From assembly GCF_009834565.1 (NCBI RefSeq), contig NZ_CP019428.1, positions 4,464,001-4,528,000 on the forward strand: DNA of 64,000 nucleotides, read 5' to 3'. A program made the translations under genes and the position numbers. This DNA is from Pseudomonas sp. R76 (GTDB lineage Bacteria > Pseudomonadota > Gammaproteobacteria > Pseudomonadales > Pseudomonadaceae). The notes beneath the pieces are model-generated. The model worked only from the letters and a program-made list of their open reading frames with translations. It had not been told where the DNA came from and did not search any database. This document shows, piece by piece, positions 1-8,679 of the stretch. Within the stretch, counting starts at the first letter, position 1. The number at the start of each line of letters is the position of its first letter.

Positions 1-239
1 CCAATCAAGTGCGCGCAAGAGTGGCGAATGATCTCCAGCCCCTCTTGATCCTTGGGCGTAATGATTTGCAGGCTGGCATCGCCGGTGATCAGGTCGCTGG
101 CGTCAACCAGCTTGCCGTCGACCTTGCCGGCCACAGTGGCCTTGGCCAGGCCGGCACCAATGGATGCGGCGACCTCGGCTACGGAAACCGAGTGATCGAA
201 TGAACGTTGACTGCCGTCGGGTAGAGTAATAGTTGGCAT
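1..239 (-). CDS. thrS: Threonine--tRNA ligase, N-terminal part (cut by window edge)
   Basis: Reading the minus strand from the ATG at 239 gives a protein starting [14 protein letters not shown] and reaching RHSCAHL at the window edge without a stop. This is the TGS domain followed by the start of the editing domain of threonyl-tRNA synthetase, which charges tRNA-Thr in the cytoplasm. A strong Shine-Dalgarno (AGGAGAGGAGG) precedes the ATG. The rest of the gene lies outside the window. Confidence 0.95.
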   Translation of the reverse strand, partial: MPTITLPDGSQRSFDHSVSVAEVAASIGAGLAKATVAGKVDGKLVDASDLITGDASLQIITPKDQEGLEIIRHSCAHLI

Positions 240-430
240 GGCGCCTCCTCTCCTAGTGGTGACCCCTACCAAAGGTCACGTGGGTTGGGATGAGCCAGTA
301 CAAGATCCAATACCAGGCCGTTCAATGATGAACGCCTGCCTTACAGCGGCAGGAGCCTTTCGGCCAACCGATAATCGAACCAGAGTGACTGGAGTGAGCT
401 AAAAAGAAACATGGCATGGCGGCAAACGGC
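240..430 (-). promoter_or_regulatory. Structured thrS leader with three hairpins
   Basis: The stretch upstream of thrS holds no gene but three short perfect hairpins: GTGACC/GGTCAC (259-264 and 274-279), GTTCA/TGAAC (320-324 and 329-333) and CCTGCC/GGCAGG (335-340 and 348-353). In E. coli the thrS leader folds into a tRNA-like operator bound by ThrRS itself. Whether this leader does the same is inference. No tRNA gene was recognised here. Confidence 0.4.
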
Positions 431-607
431 GCGCCTGTAAATAGCCAAGCGAAGGATCCTAGCACAGATGAACGGTCATCGCGGTGGCGCCACCTTGTGT
501 AAAGGCAAATTCACGGCTTTATAGCTGCAAAAGTGAACTTGAGCTGTACGACATGCCTCAAACCCACCGAGAATCGCCGTTCGTCCTCGACTCAAAGGAG
601 CATCCAC

Positions 608-922
608 ATGATGCGTTTCACCTCGACCCTCGCTCTCGCCGCTTCCCTGGCTTTCCTGTCTCTCGGCGCCCAGGCAGCCGCCCCTTCCAACTGGCCAGCC
701 GGTGCCCGCGACAGCTTCGTCAAAGATTGCAGCGCGGCAGCCCAGCAGAGCGTTGACGCCAAAACCGCCAAAGACCATTGCGAATGCGGCGCCGACAAAA
801 TCAACGCCGAATTGAGCACGGCAGAAATCAAAGAACTCATGACCAACCAGAACGCCGATCCCGTGCTCAAGAACAAAGCTGTCGCGGCCATTTCGTCCTG
901 CAAAGTCGTGAAGAAAAAGTAA
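608..922 (+). CDS. Small secreted protein of unknown function
   Basis: A 104-residue protein begins at the ATG at 608, seven bases after a clear AAAGGAG; an upstream start at 533 would add a non-signal-like leader. Residues 1-22 form a signal peptide ending in GAQA-A. The mature part is lysine- and alanine-rich with three or four cysteines (KDCSAA, DHCECGA, SSCK), which suggests a small disulfide-bonded periplasmic protein. I do not recognise a named family. It stands alone, with a hairpin about 110 bases downstream. Confidence 0.7.
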   Translation: MMRFTSTLALAASLAFLSLGAQAAAPSNWPAGARDSFVKDCSAAAQQSVDAKTAKDHCECGADKINAELSTAEIKELMTNQNADPVLKNKAVAAISSCKVVKKK

Positions 923-1033
923 GATCGACCACTGATCAGACGGCCGTTTTGCTGAAATAAATGCCTGAAAACTGCCATTTCTCACAAATTACGCAGCTTT
1001 TACGGCTTTTTTTAACAGCTGATATTTCGCGCC

Positions 1034-1056
1034 AAAGCCCCGTAGATCGGGGCTTT
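1034..1056. terminator. Hairpin with A/T flanks downstream of 608-922
   Basis: AAAGCCCC (1034-1041) pairs with GGGGCTTT (1049-1056) over a 7-base loop. It is symmetrical and could end transcription from the left. The T-run is short, so it is a modest candidate. The remainder of 923-1211 holds no gene and is presumably the promoter and leader of the cold-shock gene. Confidence 0.45.
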
Positions 1057-1211
1057 CAGCCGACCAAAGCACTAAACGCAACGCTATTGATTAGCAAACA
1101 ATGCCTTGGGGGGGCTCCCAAGTCGAACATTTCGACTATGATAGCCCTGTGTGCCCAGTTGGCCTGAGCAGCACAGCACTACTGAAAATATATGTTTCTT
1201 GGAGATACACC

Positions 1212-1424
1212 ATGTCTAATCGCCAAACCGGCACCGTTAAATGGTTCAACGATGAAAAAGGCTTCGGCTTCATCACTCCTCAAGGTGGCGGTGACGACCT
1301 GTTCGTACACTTCAAAGCTATCGAAAGCGACGGTTTCAAAAGCCTGAAAGAAGGCCAAACCGTTTCCTTCGTGGCTGAGAAAGGCCAAAAGGGTATGCAA
1401 GCTGCACAGGTTCGCGGCGAGTAA
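1212..1424 (+). CDS. cspA: Cold-shock domain protein (CspA family)
   Basis: A 70-residue single cold-shock domain, the usual length of the family. Both RNA-binding motifs are present: RNP1 as KGFGFITP (about residues 16-23) and RNP2 as DLFVHF (about 29-34). Such proteins bind single-stranded RNA/DNA and melt secondary structure in mRNA. The start at 1212 follows CTTGGAGA, and a long untranslated leader precedes it, as is usual for cold-shock genes. Which paralogue it is (CspA, CapB, CspD type) cannot be decided here. Confidence 0.95.
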   Translation: MSNRQTGTVKWFNDEKGFGFITPQGGGDDLFVHFKAIESDGFKSLKEGQTVSFVAEKGQKGMQAAQVRGE

Positions 1425-1440
1425 TTCTCCGCTGAGCTAA

Positions 1441-1471
1441 AAAAAACCCCGTCCATGTGACGGGGTTTTTT
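1441..1471. terminator. Strong bidirectional rho-independent terminator
   Basis: AAAAAACCCCGTC (1441-1453) pairs perfectly with GACGGGGTTTTTT (1459-1471) over the loop CATGT. It lies 16 bases after the cold-shock gene and 27 bases beyond the stop of the convergent gene at 1499, so it can serve both. Confidence 0.93.
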
Positions 1472-1498
1472 GTGCGCGCTACAAAAGCCGGCAGGTTA

Positions 1499-1819
1499 TC
1501 AGCCGCAGTTGACCCGCGTGATCACCAGGTTGTCATCGGTGTTCAGGTTCAGGCGGTCGGAGCGGTATTCCAGGGTGATCATGTCGTTAGGCTTGAGGAT
1601 CCGCGCGTTCTGCGCACCGGCACGGGTACGCGCCTGCTCCAGCAATTGAGGTGAGGCTTTCTGGCCAATCGCGAAGTCGGCGGCTTTTGACTCACAGCGA
1701 CTATGACCGGCATCAGCCACGGCAGCGTCTTTGGCTGGCTCAGAGGCACCTGGGGTGCTGCAACCCGCCAACGCGAGTGCTGCCAACAAAGTACCGAATG
1801 AAGCGAGCTTCCAAGGCAT
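1499..1819 (-). CDS. Lipoprotein of the I78 peptidase-inhibitor family
   Basis: The 106-residue product starts at the ATG at 1819, directly after AGGAGGCTT; the longer frame to 1882 lacks such a site. Residues 1-19 are a lipoprotein signal ending in the lipobox LALAGC. The mature part carries the conserved inhibitor I78 pattern: a Cys near the start, FAIGQ, ARTRAGA, then R.LKPND.IT.EYR.DRLN and a terminal NCG. I78 proteins inhibit serine proteases in the envelope. The true target is unknown. Confidence 0.85.
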   Translation of the reverse strand: MPWKLASFGTLLAALALAGCSTPGASEPAKDAAVADAGHSRCESKAADFAIGQKASPQLLEQARTRAGAQNARILKPNDMITLEYRSDRLNLNTDDNLVITRVNCG

Positions 1820-1962
1820 GAAGCCTCCTATGATAAAAATGAACAGAGATCGTGCGACAGCGATCCGGCGGATTGGTTTCAAGACGTAAATCGCCCGCAG
1901 GCAAGTCTGCCTGACTCAGGGCAAGCATTCGCCCAGTCAATCGTGACCAGATATGAACACAC

Positions 1963-2271
1963 TCAGTAGATGTCGATGTAGTCAAACGGCGGCGTTGGCC
2001 AGTTTTGCTTCAGCGCGTTGTAGATTTGCGTGACCCAAACTTCATCACTGGCCGCGACGTTACCGACGTAACCGGAGCCTTTGGCCCAGGTTTCGAGGCG
2101 AAACAGCAGACCATCGATATCCACACCGCCTACTGCCCTGCCAGAAGAGATATAGGCGATACCGGCTTTGGTCACCCGCAACTGAGTGTGTTCGTCGTCA
2201 CTGGCGCTGGCCAGCAGCTTGCGAACAGCCTCCAGCGTCAGGTTATCGGGGTTGTTCAAATCGATCTGCAC
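1963..2271 (-). CDS. Conserved hypothetical protein
   Basis: About 102 residues from a GTG at 2271 that follows CGGGGA by seven bases; an ATG at 2319 would add a cysteine-rich leader with no ribosome site. The protein begins VQIDLNNPDNLTLEAVRKLL and ends PPFDYIDIY. It has no signal peptide or membrane segment and looks like a small soluble cytoplasmic protein. I recognise no functional domain. The start is uncertain. Confidence 0.65.
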   Translation of the reverse strand: MQIDLNNPDNLTLEAVRKLLASASDDEHTQLRVTKAGIAYISSGRAVGGVDIDGLLFRLETWAKGSGYVGNVAASDEVWVTQIYNALKQNWPTPPFDYIDIY

Positions 2272-2426
2272 CTGGTGTTCCCCGGGAATTAGACAGGGGC
2301 ACAGTGTCGCACAGCGCATGCCTCATGCCTAAGTAGCAGTGCCAAACCCCAGCCAAAAATGGTTAACTGCCCTGGTAAGAACCGCGTTTTAGCGCACTGC
2401 CCAGTACTTTCAACCGTGAGCCCCCC

Positions 2427-2639
2427 ATGACCACTGTGACCCTCCAAGCCGACATCAAAGCCAAGTGGCCCCAAGGACAAAGTTCCTACAGCCCCGGAAG
2501 CCCGGAGGAGTTGGCAATCATCGGAATCGACCTGCTGGTCAAGGAACTGGGCACGCAAGCCGCGAAGACTTTCATCGGCAAGATATTCGAGAAATACCCG
2601 GCCGATCATATGGGCGCTCACGACCCCGAGCGCGTGTAA
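2427..2639 (+). CDS. Small conserved hypothetical protein
   Basis: A 70-residue reading frame starting MTTVTLQADIKAKW, after the purine-poor stretch GAGCCCCCC. It has no signal peptide, membrane helix or known motif. It converges on the ribose/nucleoside-hydrolase operon and is separated from it by a GC-rich hairpin. The regular codon use supports a real gene; its role is unknown. Confidence 0.6.
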   Translation: MTTVTLQADIKAKWPQGQSSYSPGSPEELAIIGIDLLVKELGTQAAKTFIGKIFEKYPADHMGAHDPERV

Positions 2640-2642
2640 GAA

Positions 2643-2664
2643 CCGGCCGGCGAACGCCGACCGG
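2643..2664. terminator. GC-rich hairpin between convergent genes
   Basis: CGGCCGGCG and CGCCGACCG (about 2645-2664) pair with one G-T pair around a tiny loop, between the gene ending at 2639 and the nucleoside hydrolase ending at 2673. On the minus strand it is followed by TTCTTA only, so termination by it alone is uncertain. Confidence 0.4.
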
Positions 2665-2672
2665 CAACCTCA

Positions 2673-3701
2673 TTACTTCAGACGCGCCAGGCGTTCGGTC
2701 AGCAGATCGAAGAAGCCTTGGGCATCGCCATTTTCAACCCAAAAGGCGTTCTTCGGTTGTTTCAGGCCGTCGTACCAATCGACGACGGTCTGGCCGAAGG
2801 TAGGGCCTTCACGGCTGTCGACTACCACGTTGACTTCACGGCCGCTGAACAGCTCAGGCTTGAGCAGGTAGGCAATAACCGTGGCATCGTGGACCGGGCC
2901 GCCTGGAATGCCGTAGTGCTCCATGTCGCCTTTGACGTACTCGTTGAGAATATCGCCAACGATTTTGCTGGCGTTGTTCTTGATGTCGGCGATCTGTTTC
3001 AGGCGCGCGTCACTGGTCAGTACCTTATGGGTTACGTCCAGTGGCAGATAGGTCAGCTTGACCCCGCTTTTGAGCACGATTTCGGCGGCCGCCGGATCGG
3101 CGAACAGGTTGAACTCGGCCACCGGCGTGATGTTGCCGCCGTTGAAATGCGCACCGCCCATCACCACCACTTCCTTGATGCCTTGGGTGATTTCCGGCGC
3201 CTGGGTCAGCGCCAGTGCCAGGTTGGTCTGCGGGCCAAGCATGGCGATGGTGATGCTATGCGGCTTGGCGGTGCTGAGGGTCTTGATCAGGTAGTCAACG
3301 GCGTTGCCTTCGGCCAAGCCTTTTTTCGGCTCGTGCACGGCAACGCCGGAAATACCTTCCTTACCGTGGATATTCTCAGCGTAGATCGGCGTGCGCAGCA
3401 GCGGCTTCGGCGAGCCGGCATACACCGGAATGTCTTCGCGCCCTGCCCACTCGCGGGCCAGGCGCGCGTTGCGCGAGGTTTTGTCGAGGCGCACATTGCC
3501 GGCGACGGTGGTCAGTGCACGAATATTCAATTCCTGCGGCGAGGCCATGGCAAACAGCAAGGCCACTACATCATCAGCGCCTGGGTCGGTGTCGATGATC
3601 AGGTCGATTTTTTCCGCCGCATGGGCGCTGGCTGCGGTGAGCGCGGACAAAAGCAGGACACTCCGAAACAGGTTTTTCAGGGAAGGGAGACTACGTTGCA
3701 T
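2673..3701 (-). CDS. Periplasmic nucleoside hydrolase (inosine/uridine-preferring family)
   Basis: 342 residues with a signal peptide (about residues 1-28, ending AASAHA-A). The hallmark calcium- and ribose-binding motif DTDPGADDVVALL follows near residue 37, and PQTNLALAL, FNLFADPAAAEIV and VHDATVIAYL match the IUNH fold. The enzyme splits nucleosides into base and ribose. As last gene of the rbs operon (25 bases after rbsD), an exported hydrolase would release ribose in the periplasm for capture by RbsB. This placement recurs in fluorescent pseudomonads. Confidence 0.92.
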   Translation of the reverse strand: MQRSLPSLKNLFRSVLLLSALTAASAHAAEKIDLIIDTDPGADDVVALLFAMASPQELNIRALTTVAGNVRLDKTSRNARLAREWAGREDIPVYAGSPKPLLRTPIYAENIHGKEGISGVAVHEPKKGLAEGNAVDYLIKTLSTAKPHSITIAMLGPQTNLALALTQAPEITQGIKEVVVMGGAHFNGGNITPVAEFNLFADPAAAEIVLKSGVKLTYLPLDVTHKVLTSDARLKQIADIKNNASKIVGDILNEYVKGDMEHYGIPGGPVHDATVIAYLLKPELFSGREVNVVVDSREGPTFGQTVVDWYDGLKQPKNAFWVENGDAQGFFDLLTERLARLK

Positions 3702-3726
3702 GAAACACTCCTTGTCGTAGGGAACT

Positions 3727-4131
3727 CTAGAAGGTTACGCCGGACACCAGCGCGATATTGCAATAAGGCTGGCATTCACCCGTGCGCACCACGGCGCGGG
3801 CCTTGCGGCTCAATTGTTTGAATTCTTCGTGACTGACCAGGCGTCGTTCGCCGAGTGCGGCCTGTTCGGTCAGGTTGTTGAGTTCAGTGAGCGCTGGCGG
3901 CTGTTTGAGCAGGATTTCTTCGGCCAATACATGGCTTTCCACCTGCATTTCACTGAGCACGATGCGCAGGGTGCTGACGAAATCGGGAATGCCCTGGGTC
4001 AGCGCCAGGTCAATCAACTCGACGCCGGGCGGCACCGGCAGGCCGGCATCGCCGATGACCAGGATGTCGCCATGGCCGAGGGACGCGATCACGCGCGACA
4101 GGGCGATATTGAGCAAAGGTGTCTTTTTCAT
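3727..4131 (-). CDS. rbsD: D-ribose pyranase
   Basis: 134 residues, the family length. It interconverts the beta-pyran and beta-furan forms of ribose so that ribokinase receives its substrate. The catalytic His lies in SLGHGD (about residue 20), and [13 protein letters not shown] and the C-terminal [17 protein letters not shown] are typical of RbsD. It overlaps rbsK by four bases (ATGA at 4128-4131), which points to translational coupling. Confidence 0.95.
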   Translation of the reverse strand: MKKTPLLNIALSRVIASLGHGDILVIGDAGLPVPPGVELIDLALTQGIPDFVSTLRIVLSEMQVESHVLAEEILLKQPPALTELNNLTEQAALGERRLVSHEEFKQLSRKARAVVRTGECQPYCNIALVSGVTF

Positions 4132-5045
4132 GAGGGCACAAAACCTTGAACGTCGTGCAGCGTAGGAATAGAAGGTTGCGCACCGGCGCGGGTCACTGAC
4201 AACGCAGCGGCTACCTGGCCAAAGCGGATGGCCTCGGCTTCGCTCTTGCCATTGGCGAGCGCGGCGGCGAAACCTCCGACGAAGGTGTCACCCGCGGCAG
4301 TGGTGTCCACCGCCTTGACCTTGGGCGCTACCAAGTGCTCAAAGCCTTGGGCATCGGCAAACAGGGCGCCCTGAGCGCCAAGGGTAATGATGACTTTGCC
4401 GGCGCCCGCCTTGATCAGTTGCGTCGCGGCGACCTTGGCGCTGTCGATGGAATCGACTGTCACGCCGGTCAAGGCATGGGCTTCACTTTCGTTGGGAATC
4501 AGGTAATCAATCGAAGCGAACCACTCCACCGGCAATGGGCCGCTGGCGGGCGCCGGGTTGAGGATCACCGTCTTGCCCAGCTCGCGACCGCGTTTCAGGG
4601 CATGGCCTACGGTGTCCATCGGCGTTTCCAGCTGGCAGACGATAACGTCGGCGGCTTGCAACACTGAATCAACCGTTTGCAACGAAACGGGCGTCAGCTC
4701 ACCGTTGCTGCCGGCCACGATCACAATCGCGTTCTGGCTGCTGTCATCCACCACAATCAACGCCACGCCGCTGGAACCGTCCACGGTGCTGACGGCCTGG
4801 CAATCAATGCCTTCAACCAACAACGCATCGCGCAGTTGGGTGCCATAGGCGTCGGTGCCGACGCAGCCGATCATCGCCACATCCGCCCCAAGACGCGCCG
4901 AGGCCACGGCCTGGTTGGCGCCCTTGCCGCCGGGGACGGTCGAGAACGTCTGGCCGATCAGGGTTTCACCGGCGCGCGGCAAGCGACTGGCGCGGGTGAC
5001 CAGGTCCATGTTCAAGCTGCCTATTACCACTACTTTTGCTGGCAT
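4128..5045 (-). CDS. rbsK: Ribokinase
   Basis: 305 residues of the PfkB sugar-kinase family; phosphorylates D-ribose to ribose 5-phosphate with ATP. The first signature [18 protein letters not shown] (about residues 39-56) and the second signature [17 protein letters not shown] with the catalytic Asp (about 248-264) are intact, and [10 protein letters not shown] opens the fold. It lies 23 bases downstream of rbsR and is coupled to rbsD. Confidence 0.97.
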   Translation of the reverse strand: MPAKVVVIGSLNMDLVTRASRLPRAGETLIGQTFSTVPGGKGANQAVASARLGADVAMIGCVGTDAYGTQLRDALLVEGIDCQAVSTVDGSSGVALIVVDDSSQNAIVIVAGSNGELTPVSLQTVDSVLQAADVIVCQLETPMDTVGHALKRGRELGKTVILNPAPASGPLPVEWFASIDYLIPNESEAHALTGVTVDSIDSAKVAATQLIKAGAGKVIITLGAQGALFADAQGFEHLVAPKVKAVDTTAAGDTFVGGFAAALANGKSEAEAIRFGQVAAALSVTRAGAQPSIPTLHDVQGFVPS

Positions 5046-5068
5046 ACATCAGTACTCATCAATTCGGT

Positions 5069-6091
5069 TCAGCGGTATTGGGCGAACACACCGGCAAACG
5101 GCGCCGTCGACTCACGCAAAACAATACTCGGCGTCACGATGCGTTGATCGATCGGCAATTGGGGTGTTGCAATTCGTCGCAGTAAAAGCTCGGCCGCCGT
5201 CTCGCCCAGCTGCACGATCGACTGGCCGACCGTTGTCAGCGCCGGGTACACGTAACGGCCCATTTGAATATCATCGAAGCCAATCACCGACAGCTCGCCG
5301 GGCACGCGAATATTGCGCTCGGCCGCGGCACGCAATACGCCGAAACCAATCATGTCGTTGCTGGCGAAAATCGCGCTGGGCGGGTTGTCCGACAGCAGTT
5401 GCACCGCTGCGGCATAACCGCCCGTACTGGTGAAGTCACTTTCCCGCGTGCGCCCAGCCGCCACCTCAACGCCCGCCTCTCGCAGCGCGCGGTGGTAGCC
5501 CGCCAATCGCATTTGCGCCACGCGAGTGTGGCCGGGGCCACCAATACAGGCGATGTCGCGATGACCGAGTTCAAGCAAGTGCCGGGTCGCCAGGTAGGCG
5601 CCCTCCTCGTGATCGATGCGCACCAGGTCGACATCGATGCCGTCCAACGCACGGTCGACAATCACCATGGGCGTGCGTACCGCGCTCAAGCCGGCAGCCA
5701 GGCCGCTGTCGTCGCCACCGACTGAGGTCACGATCAAGCCGTCGATACGCTTCTCCAGCAACACCCGCAAGTAACTGCGCTGCTTCTCAGCGTTATCGTC
5801 GGAGTTGCAGAGAATCACGCAGTAGCCATTTCGCTCGCAGTAATCCTCGATCCCGCGGGCCAACTCGGCAAAATACGGGTTGAGGCTGTTGGGCACCAGC
5901 AGGCCGATGGTGGCGGTGGTCTTGGCCTTGAGCGAACGCGCTACCGCACTCGGCACGTAGTCGAGCTGTTTGATTGCCGCCTCAACCTTGATCCGCACAG
6001 GTTCACTGACCGGCCGCGTCTTGTTCACCACATGGGACACGGTGGTGTAGGAAATACCCGCAAGCGCTGCCACATCCTTGATCGTTGCCAT
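5069..6091 (-). CDS. rbsR: Ribose operon repressor, LacI family
   Basis: 340 residues. The N-terminal helix-turn-helix and hinge are clear (ATIKDVAALAGISYTTVSHV, then PSAVARSLK at about 53-61), followed by a periplasmic-binding-protein-like effector domain. It is embedded in the operon it should control, between rbsC and rbsK. Ribose is the expected effector. Its likely operator is the perfect 14-bp palindrome at 9695-9708, which also suits LacI-family half sites. Confidence 0.94.
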   Translation of the reverse strand: MATIKDVAALAGISYTTVSHVVNKTRPVSEPVRIKVEAAIKQLDYVPSAVARSLKAKTTATIGLLVPNSLNPYFAELARGIEDYCERNGYCVILCNSDDNAEKQRSYLRVLLEKRIDGLIVTSVGGDDSGLAAGLSAVRTPMVIVDRALDGIDVDLVRIDHEEGAYLATRHLLELGHRDIACIGGPGHTRVAQMRLAGYHRALREAGVEVAAGRTRESDFTSTGGYAAAVQLLSDNPPSAIFASNDMIGFGVLRAAAERNIRVPGELSVIGFDDIQMGRYVYPALTTVGQSIVQLGETAAELLLRRIATPQLPIDQRIVTPSIVLRESTAPFAGVFAQYR

Positions 6092-6094
6092 GGT

Positions 6095-7072
6095 TTAGCC
6101 CCGCCGACTGGCGCGCTGGCTGCGGTAGGTGTCGAGGACCACGGCAATCACGATTACGGCACCGGTAATGATGCGCTTGGTGGGCTCGGTGGCACCGATC
6201 TGCGCCAGGCCTGCGGCCAGTACCGAAATAATCAACACACCGAAGAAGGTACTGATCACCGAGCCGCGCCCGCCCATCAGGCTGGTGCCGCCGATCACTA
6301 CCCCCGCAATCACCTGCAGTTCCAGGCCGGAGCCCGCGTTCGGGTCCGCTGCTTCCAGGCGCGAGATCTGGAACAGAGCCGCCACGCCCGCCAGTAAGCC
6401 CATCAGGCTGAACACCAGGATCTTGTAAGGCTTGGGGTTGATGCCGGCCAGGCGCACGGCTTCTTCGTTAGTGCCGATACCGATCAGGTAGCGACCAAAC
6501 ACCGTACGCGTCAACACCAACTGAGCAGCTATGATCACCAGCAAGGCAATGATGAACGAGGGTGAAATCCCGAAGGCCACAGGGTTCGACAGCCAGGCAA
6601 ACGAGTCACCGATATAGGCGGTGCGCGAACCGGTCATTTGGTAAGCCACGCCGCGAGCCATTTCCAGCACGCCGAGGGACACGATAAACGACGGGATACG
6701 CCAAGCCACGGTGATCGAACCGGTGATGGTGCCGGCCAATGCCGCGCAGCCCATGCCGAGCACGGCGGCCGGCAGCACGCTCCAGCCCCAGCCGAGAATC
6801 GCCACACTGACGGCCGACGCGGCCAGTGCCAGCACCGAGCCCACCGACAGGTCAATGCCGCCGATGATCAGGATAAAGGTCATGCCCACCGCCAGCACCA
6901 TCAGGTCCGGGATCTGGTTGGCCAGGGTGCTGAAGGTGTCATAGGACAGGAAGTGATCGCTCAGCACCGAGAACAGCGCAATCATCGCCAGCAAGGCACC
7001 GGCCAGGCCCAAGTAGGTGCCCAGGCCGTAGAAGTTACCGCCGGTTTTACCCGGGGAAGTAGTGGTTTTCAT
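6095..7072 (-). CDS. rbsC: Ribose ABC transporter permease
   Basis: 325 residues, very hydrophobic with eight to ten membrane helices. GGIDLSVGSVLALAASAV and the cytoplasmic-loop pattern GINPKPYKILVFSLMGLLAG are the BPD_transp_2/RbsC signature, and VIGGTSLMGGRGSV lies near the C terminus. It forms the membrane channel with RbsA. It overlaps rbsA by four bases and is followed by rbsR after three. Confidence 0.96.
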   Translation of the reverse strand: MKTTTSPGKTGGNFYGLGTYLGLAGALLAMIALFSVLSDHFLSYDTFSTLANQIPDLMVLAVGMTFILIIGGIDLSVGSVLALAASAVSVAILGWGWSVLPAAVLGMGCAALAGTITGSITVAWRIPSFIVSLGVLEMARGVAYQMTGSRTAYIGDSFAWLSNPVAFGISPSFIIALLVIIAAQLVLTRTVFGRYLIGIGTNEEAVRLAGINPKPYKILVFSLMGLLAGVAALFQISRLEAADPNAGSGLELQVIAGVVIGGTSLMGGRGSVISTFFGVLIISVLAAGLAQIGATEPTKRIITGAVIVIAVVLDTYRSQRASRRG

Positions 7073-8622
7073 GGGGTATCCCTAAGCGCTGCGTCGTTGA
7101 GCAGCGCATCACGTTTTTGATAGCCGGCAAAGGCGGCGGCGAGCAATTCGTCCTGGGTCCAACTGTCGCGCTCGAAGGTTTCGATCAGGCGCCCGGCGGA
7201 GAGCACGCCGATGCGGTCACAGATCAGCATCAGCTCTCGCAGGTCGCTGGACACCACCACCAGCGCTTTGCCCTGGCGCGTCAATTCGCCGAGCAAGGCA
7301 TAGATATCGAACTTGGCGCCGACGTCGATGCCCCGCGTCGGCTCATCGAACAGCATCACCGCGCAATCGCGCTCCAGCCAACGGCCGATCACGACCTTTT
7401 GCTGGTTGCCACCCGACAGCTCCGAGACTAACTGCGCCGGGCTGGAACTGCGAATGCGCATGGCGTCGATCTGGCGCTTGGCCAACGCGGTTTCGTCACG
7501 GCTATTTACCACGCCACCACCGGAAATTTCCGGCATGTTGCCCAAGGCAATATTGGCGCTGATCGATTGGGTCAGCAGCAGGCCTTCGCCTTTACGGTCC
7601 TCGGTGATCAGGGCGATGCCGTGGCCCACCGCGTCGACCGGCGAACGAATGCTCACGACCTTGGCTGGCGAGCCCAGGGCGACGGTGCCGCTGTCTGCCA
7701 GGTCCGCGCCGAAGATCAGGCGCAGCAGTTCAGTGCGACCGGCGCCGATCAGGCCTGAGATGCCGTAGATCTCACCGGCACGTACTTCAAAGGACACGTC
7801 GCGGACCTTGTCCGAGCGCGTCAGCCCTTTGACCGTCAGGGCCGGGCCGCCGATGGTGCGCGGGCCCAGGTCGATCTGTTCACCAAGTTCGCGACCGACC
7901 ATCAAGGTCACCAGTTGCTCACTGTTGTAGTTGGCCATCGGCTCGACGCAGACCAGCTTGCCGTCGCGCAGCACTGCAATGCGCTGGGCAACACGGGCCA
8001 GTTCTTCCAGCCGGTGCGAAATATAAATGATCGCCACGCCCCGAGCCTGCAGGCGGGTGATTTGTTCAAAGAGCATCTCGACTTCACGGGCGGTGAGCAT
8101 GGCCGTGGGTTCGTCGAGGATCAGCACATGGCAGTCGCCGATCAGGTTACGGGCGATTTCGACCATTTGTTGATGGCCGATGCCCAGGGAGCCAACCAGG
8201 GTATCCGGGTCGATCGCATCCAGGCCGACTTGGGCCATGGCTTCGATCGCAGCTTTGCGCAGTTCCTTGCGGTTAATCCATCCGCAGTTTCTGGGCAGGT
8301 TGTCCAGGAACAGGTTTTCAGCCACGGTCAGCGTCGGCAGCAGGTTTAGCTCCTGCATGACCATGCGCACGCCCAGTTCTTCGGCCTGGGTGCGGCTGCC
8401 GGGGCGGTAATCCTGACCATTGAACTGCATGTTGCCGGTGGTCGGCGTGACCAACCCGCCGATAATTTTCGACAAGGTGCTTTTACCTGCGCCGTTTTCA
8501 CCGGTCAGTGCCAGCACTTCTCCGCGATTGAGCGTCAGGGTGATGTCGGACAGAACCGGTTGCGCATAGGTCTTGCCGATACCGCTGACCGAGAGGACAA
8601 CGTTCGGGGCGGAAGATGACAT
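7069..8622 (-). CDS. rbsA: Ribose ABC transporter ATP-binding protein (two ABC domains)
   Basis: 517 residues with duplicated ABC cassettes. The first has Walker A GENGAGKST (about residues 41-49), the atypical signature LGIGHQQMVEIA and Walker B VLILDEPTA. The second has the degenerate P-loop GLIGAGRTE and the signature LSGGNQQKVVIG with MLFDEPTRGIDVG. This layout is typical of the monosaccharide importer ATPases of the RbsA/XylG/MglA group. It powers ribose uptake with RbsC and RbsB. Confidence 0.97.
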   Translation of the reverse strand: MSSSAPNVVLSVSGIGKTYAQPVLSDITLTLNRGEVLALTGENGAGKSTLSKIIGGLVTPTTGNMQFNGQDYRPGSRTQAEELGVRMVMQELNLLPTLTVAENLFLDNLPRNCGWINRKELRKAAIEAMAQVGLDAIDPDTLVGSLGIGHQQMVEIARNLIGDCHVLILDEPTAMLTAREVEMLFEQITRLQARGVAIIYISHRLEELARVAQRIAVLRDGKLVCVEPMANYNSEQLVTLMVGRELGEQIDLGPRTIGGPALTVKGLTRSDKVRDVSFEVRAGEIYGISGLIGAGRTELLRLIFGADLADSGTVALGSPAKVVSIRSPVDAVGHGIALITEDRKGEGLLLTQSISANIALGNMPEISGGGVVNSRDETALAKRQIDAMRIRSSSPAQLVSELSGGNQQKVVIGRWLERDCAVMLFDEPTRGIDVGAKFDIYALLGELTRQGKALVVVSSDLRELMLICDRIGVLSAGRLIETFERDSWTQDELLAAAFAGYQKRDALLNDAALRDTP

Positions 8623-8636
8623 AGGAAAATCTCCAG

Positions 8637-8661
8637 GCGCCCGCTCAGGACGAGCGGGCGC
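8637..8661 (-). promoter_or_regulatory. Intercistronic hairpin between rbsB and rbsA
   Basis: GCGCCCGCTC (8637-8646) pairs perfectly with GAGCGGGCGC (8652-8661) over the loop AGGAC, in the 57-base gap after the rbsB stop. No T-run follows on the minus strand, so it looks less like a full terminator than a stem that protects the rbsB message 3' end or lets only part of the polymerases pass. This would give more binding protein than ATPase. Confidence 0.6.
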
Positions 8662-8679
8662 TGTTGGGTACTGCCAGGA

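Noticed and set aside
240..430. A tRNA gene upstream of thrS
   Set aside because: A stretch like GGTTCGATTA recalls a T-loop, but no acceptor, D or anticodon stems fit around it.
2718..3821. A 367-codon plus-strand frame opposite the nucleoside hydrolase
   Set aside because: It is the antisense of a GC-rich real gene with signal peptide and catalytic motif, and its own product is rich in odd His/Gly/Arg runs without any domain.
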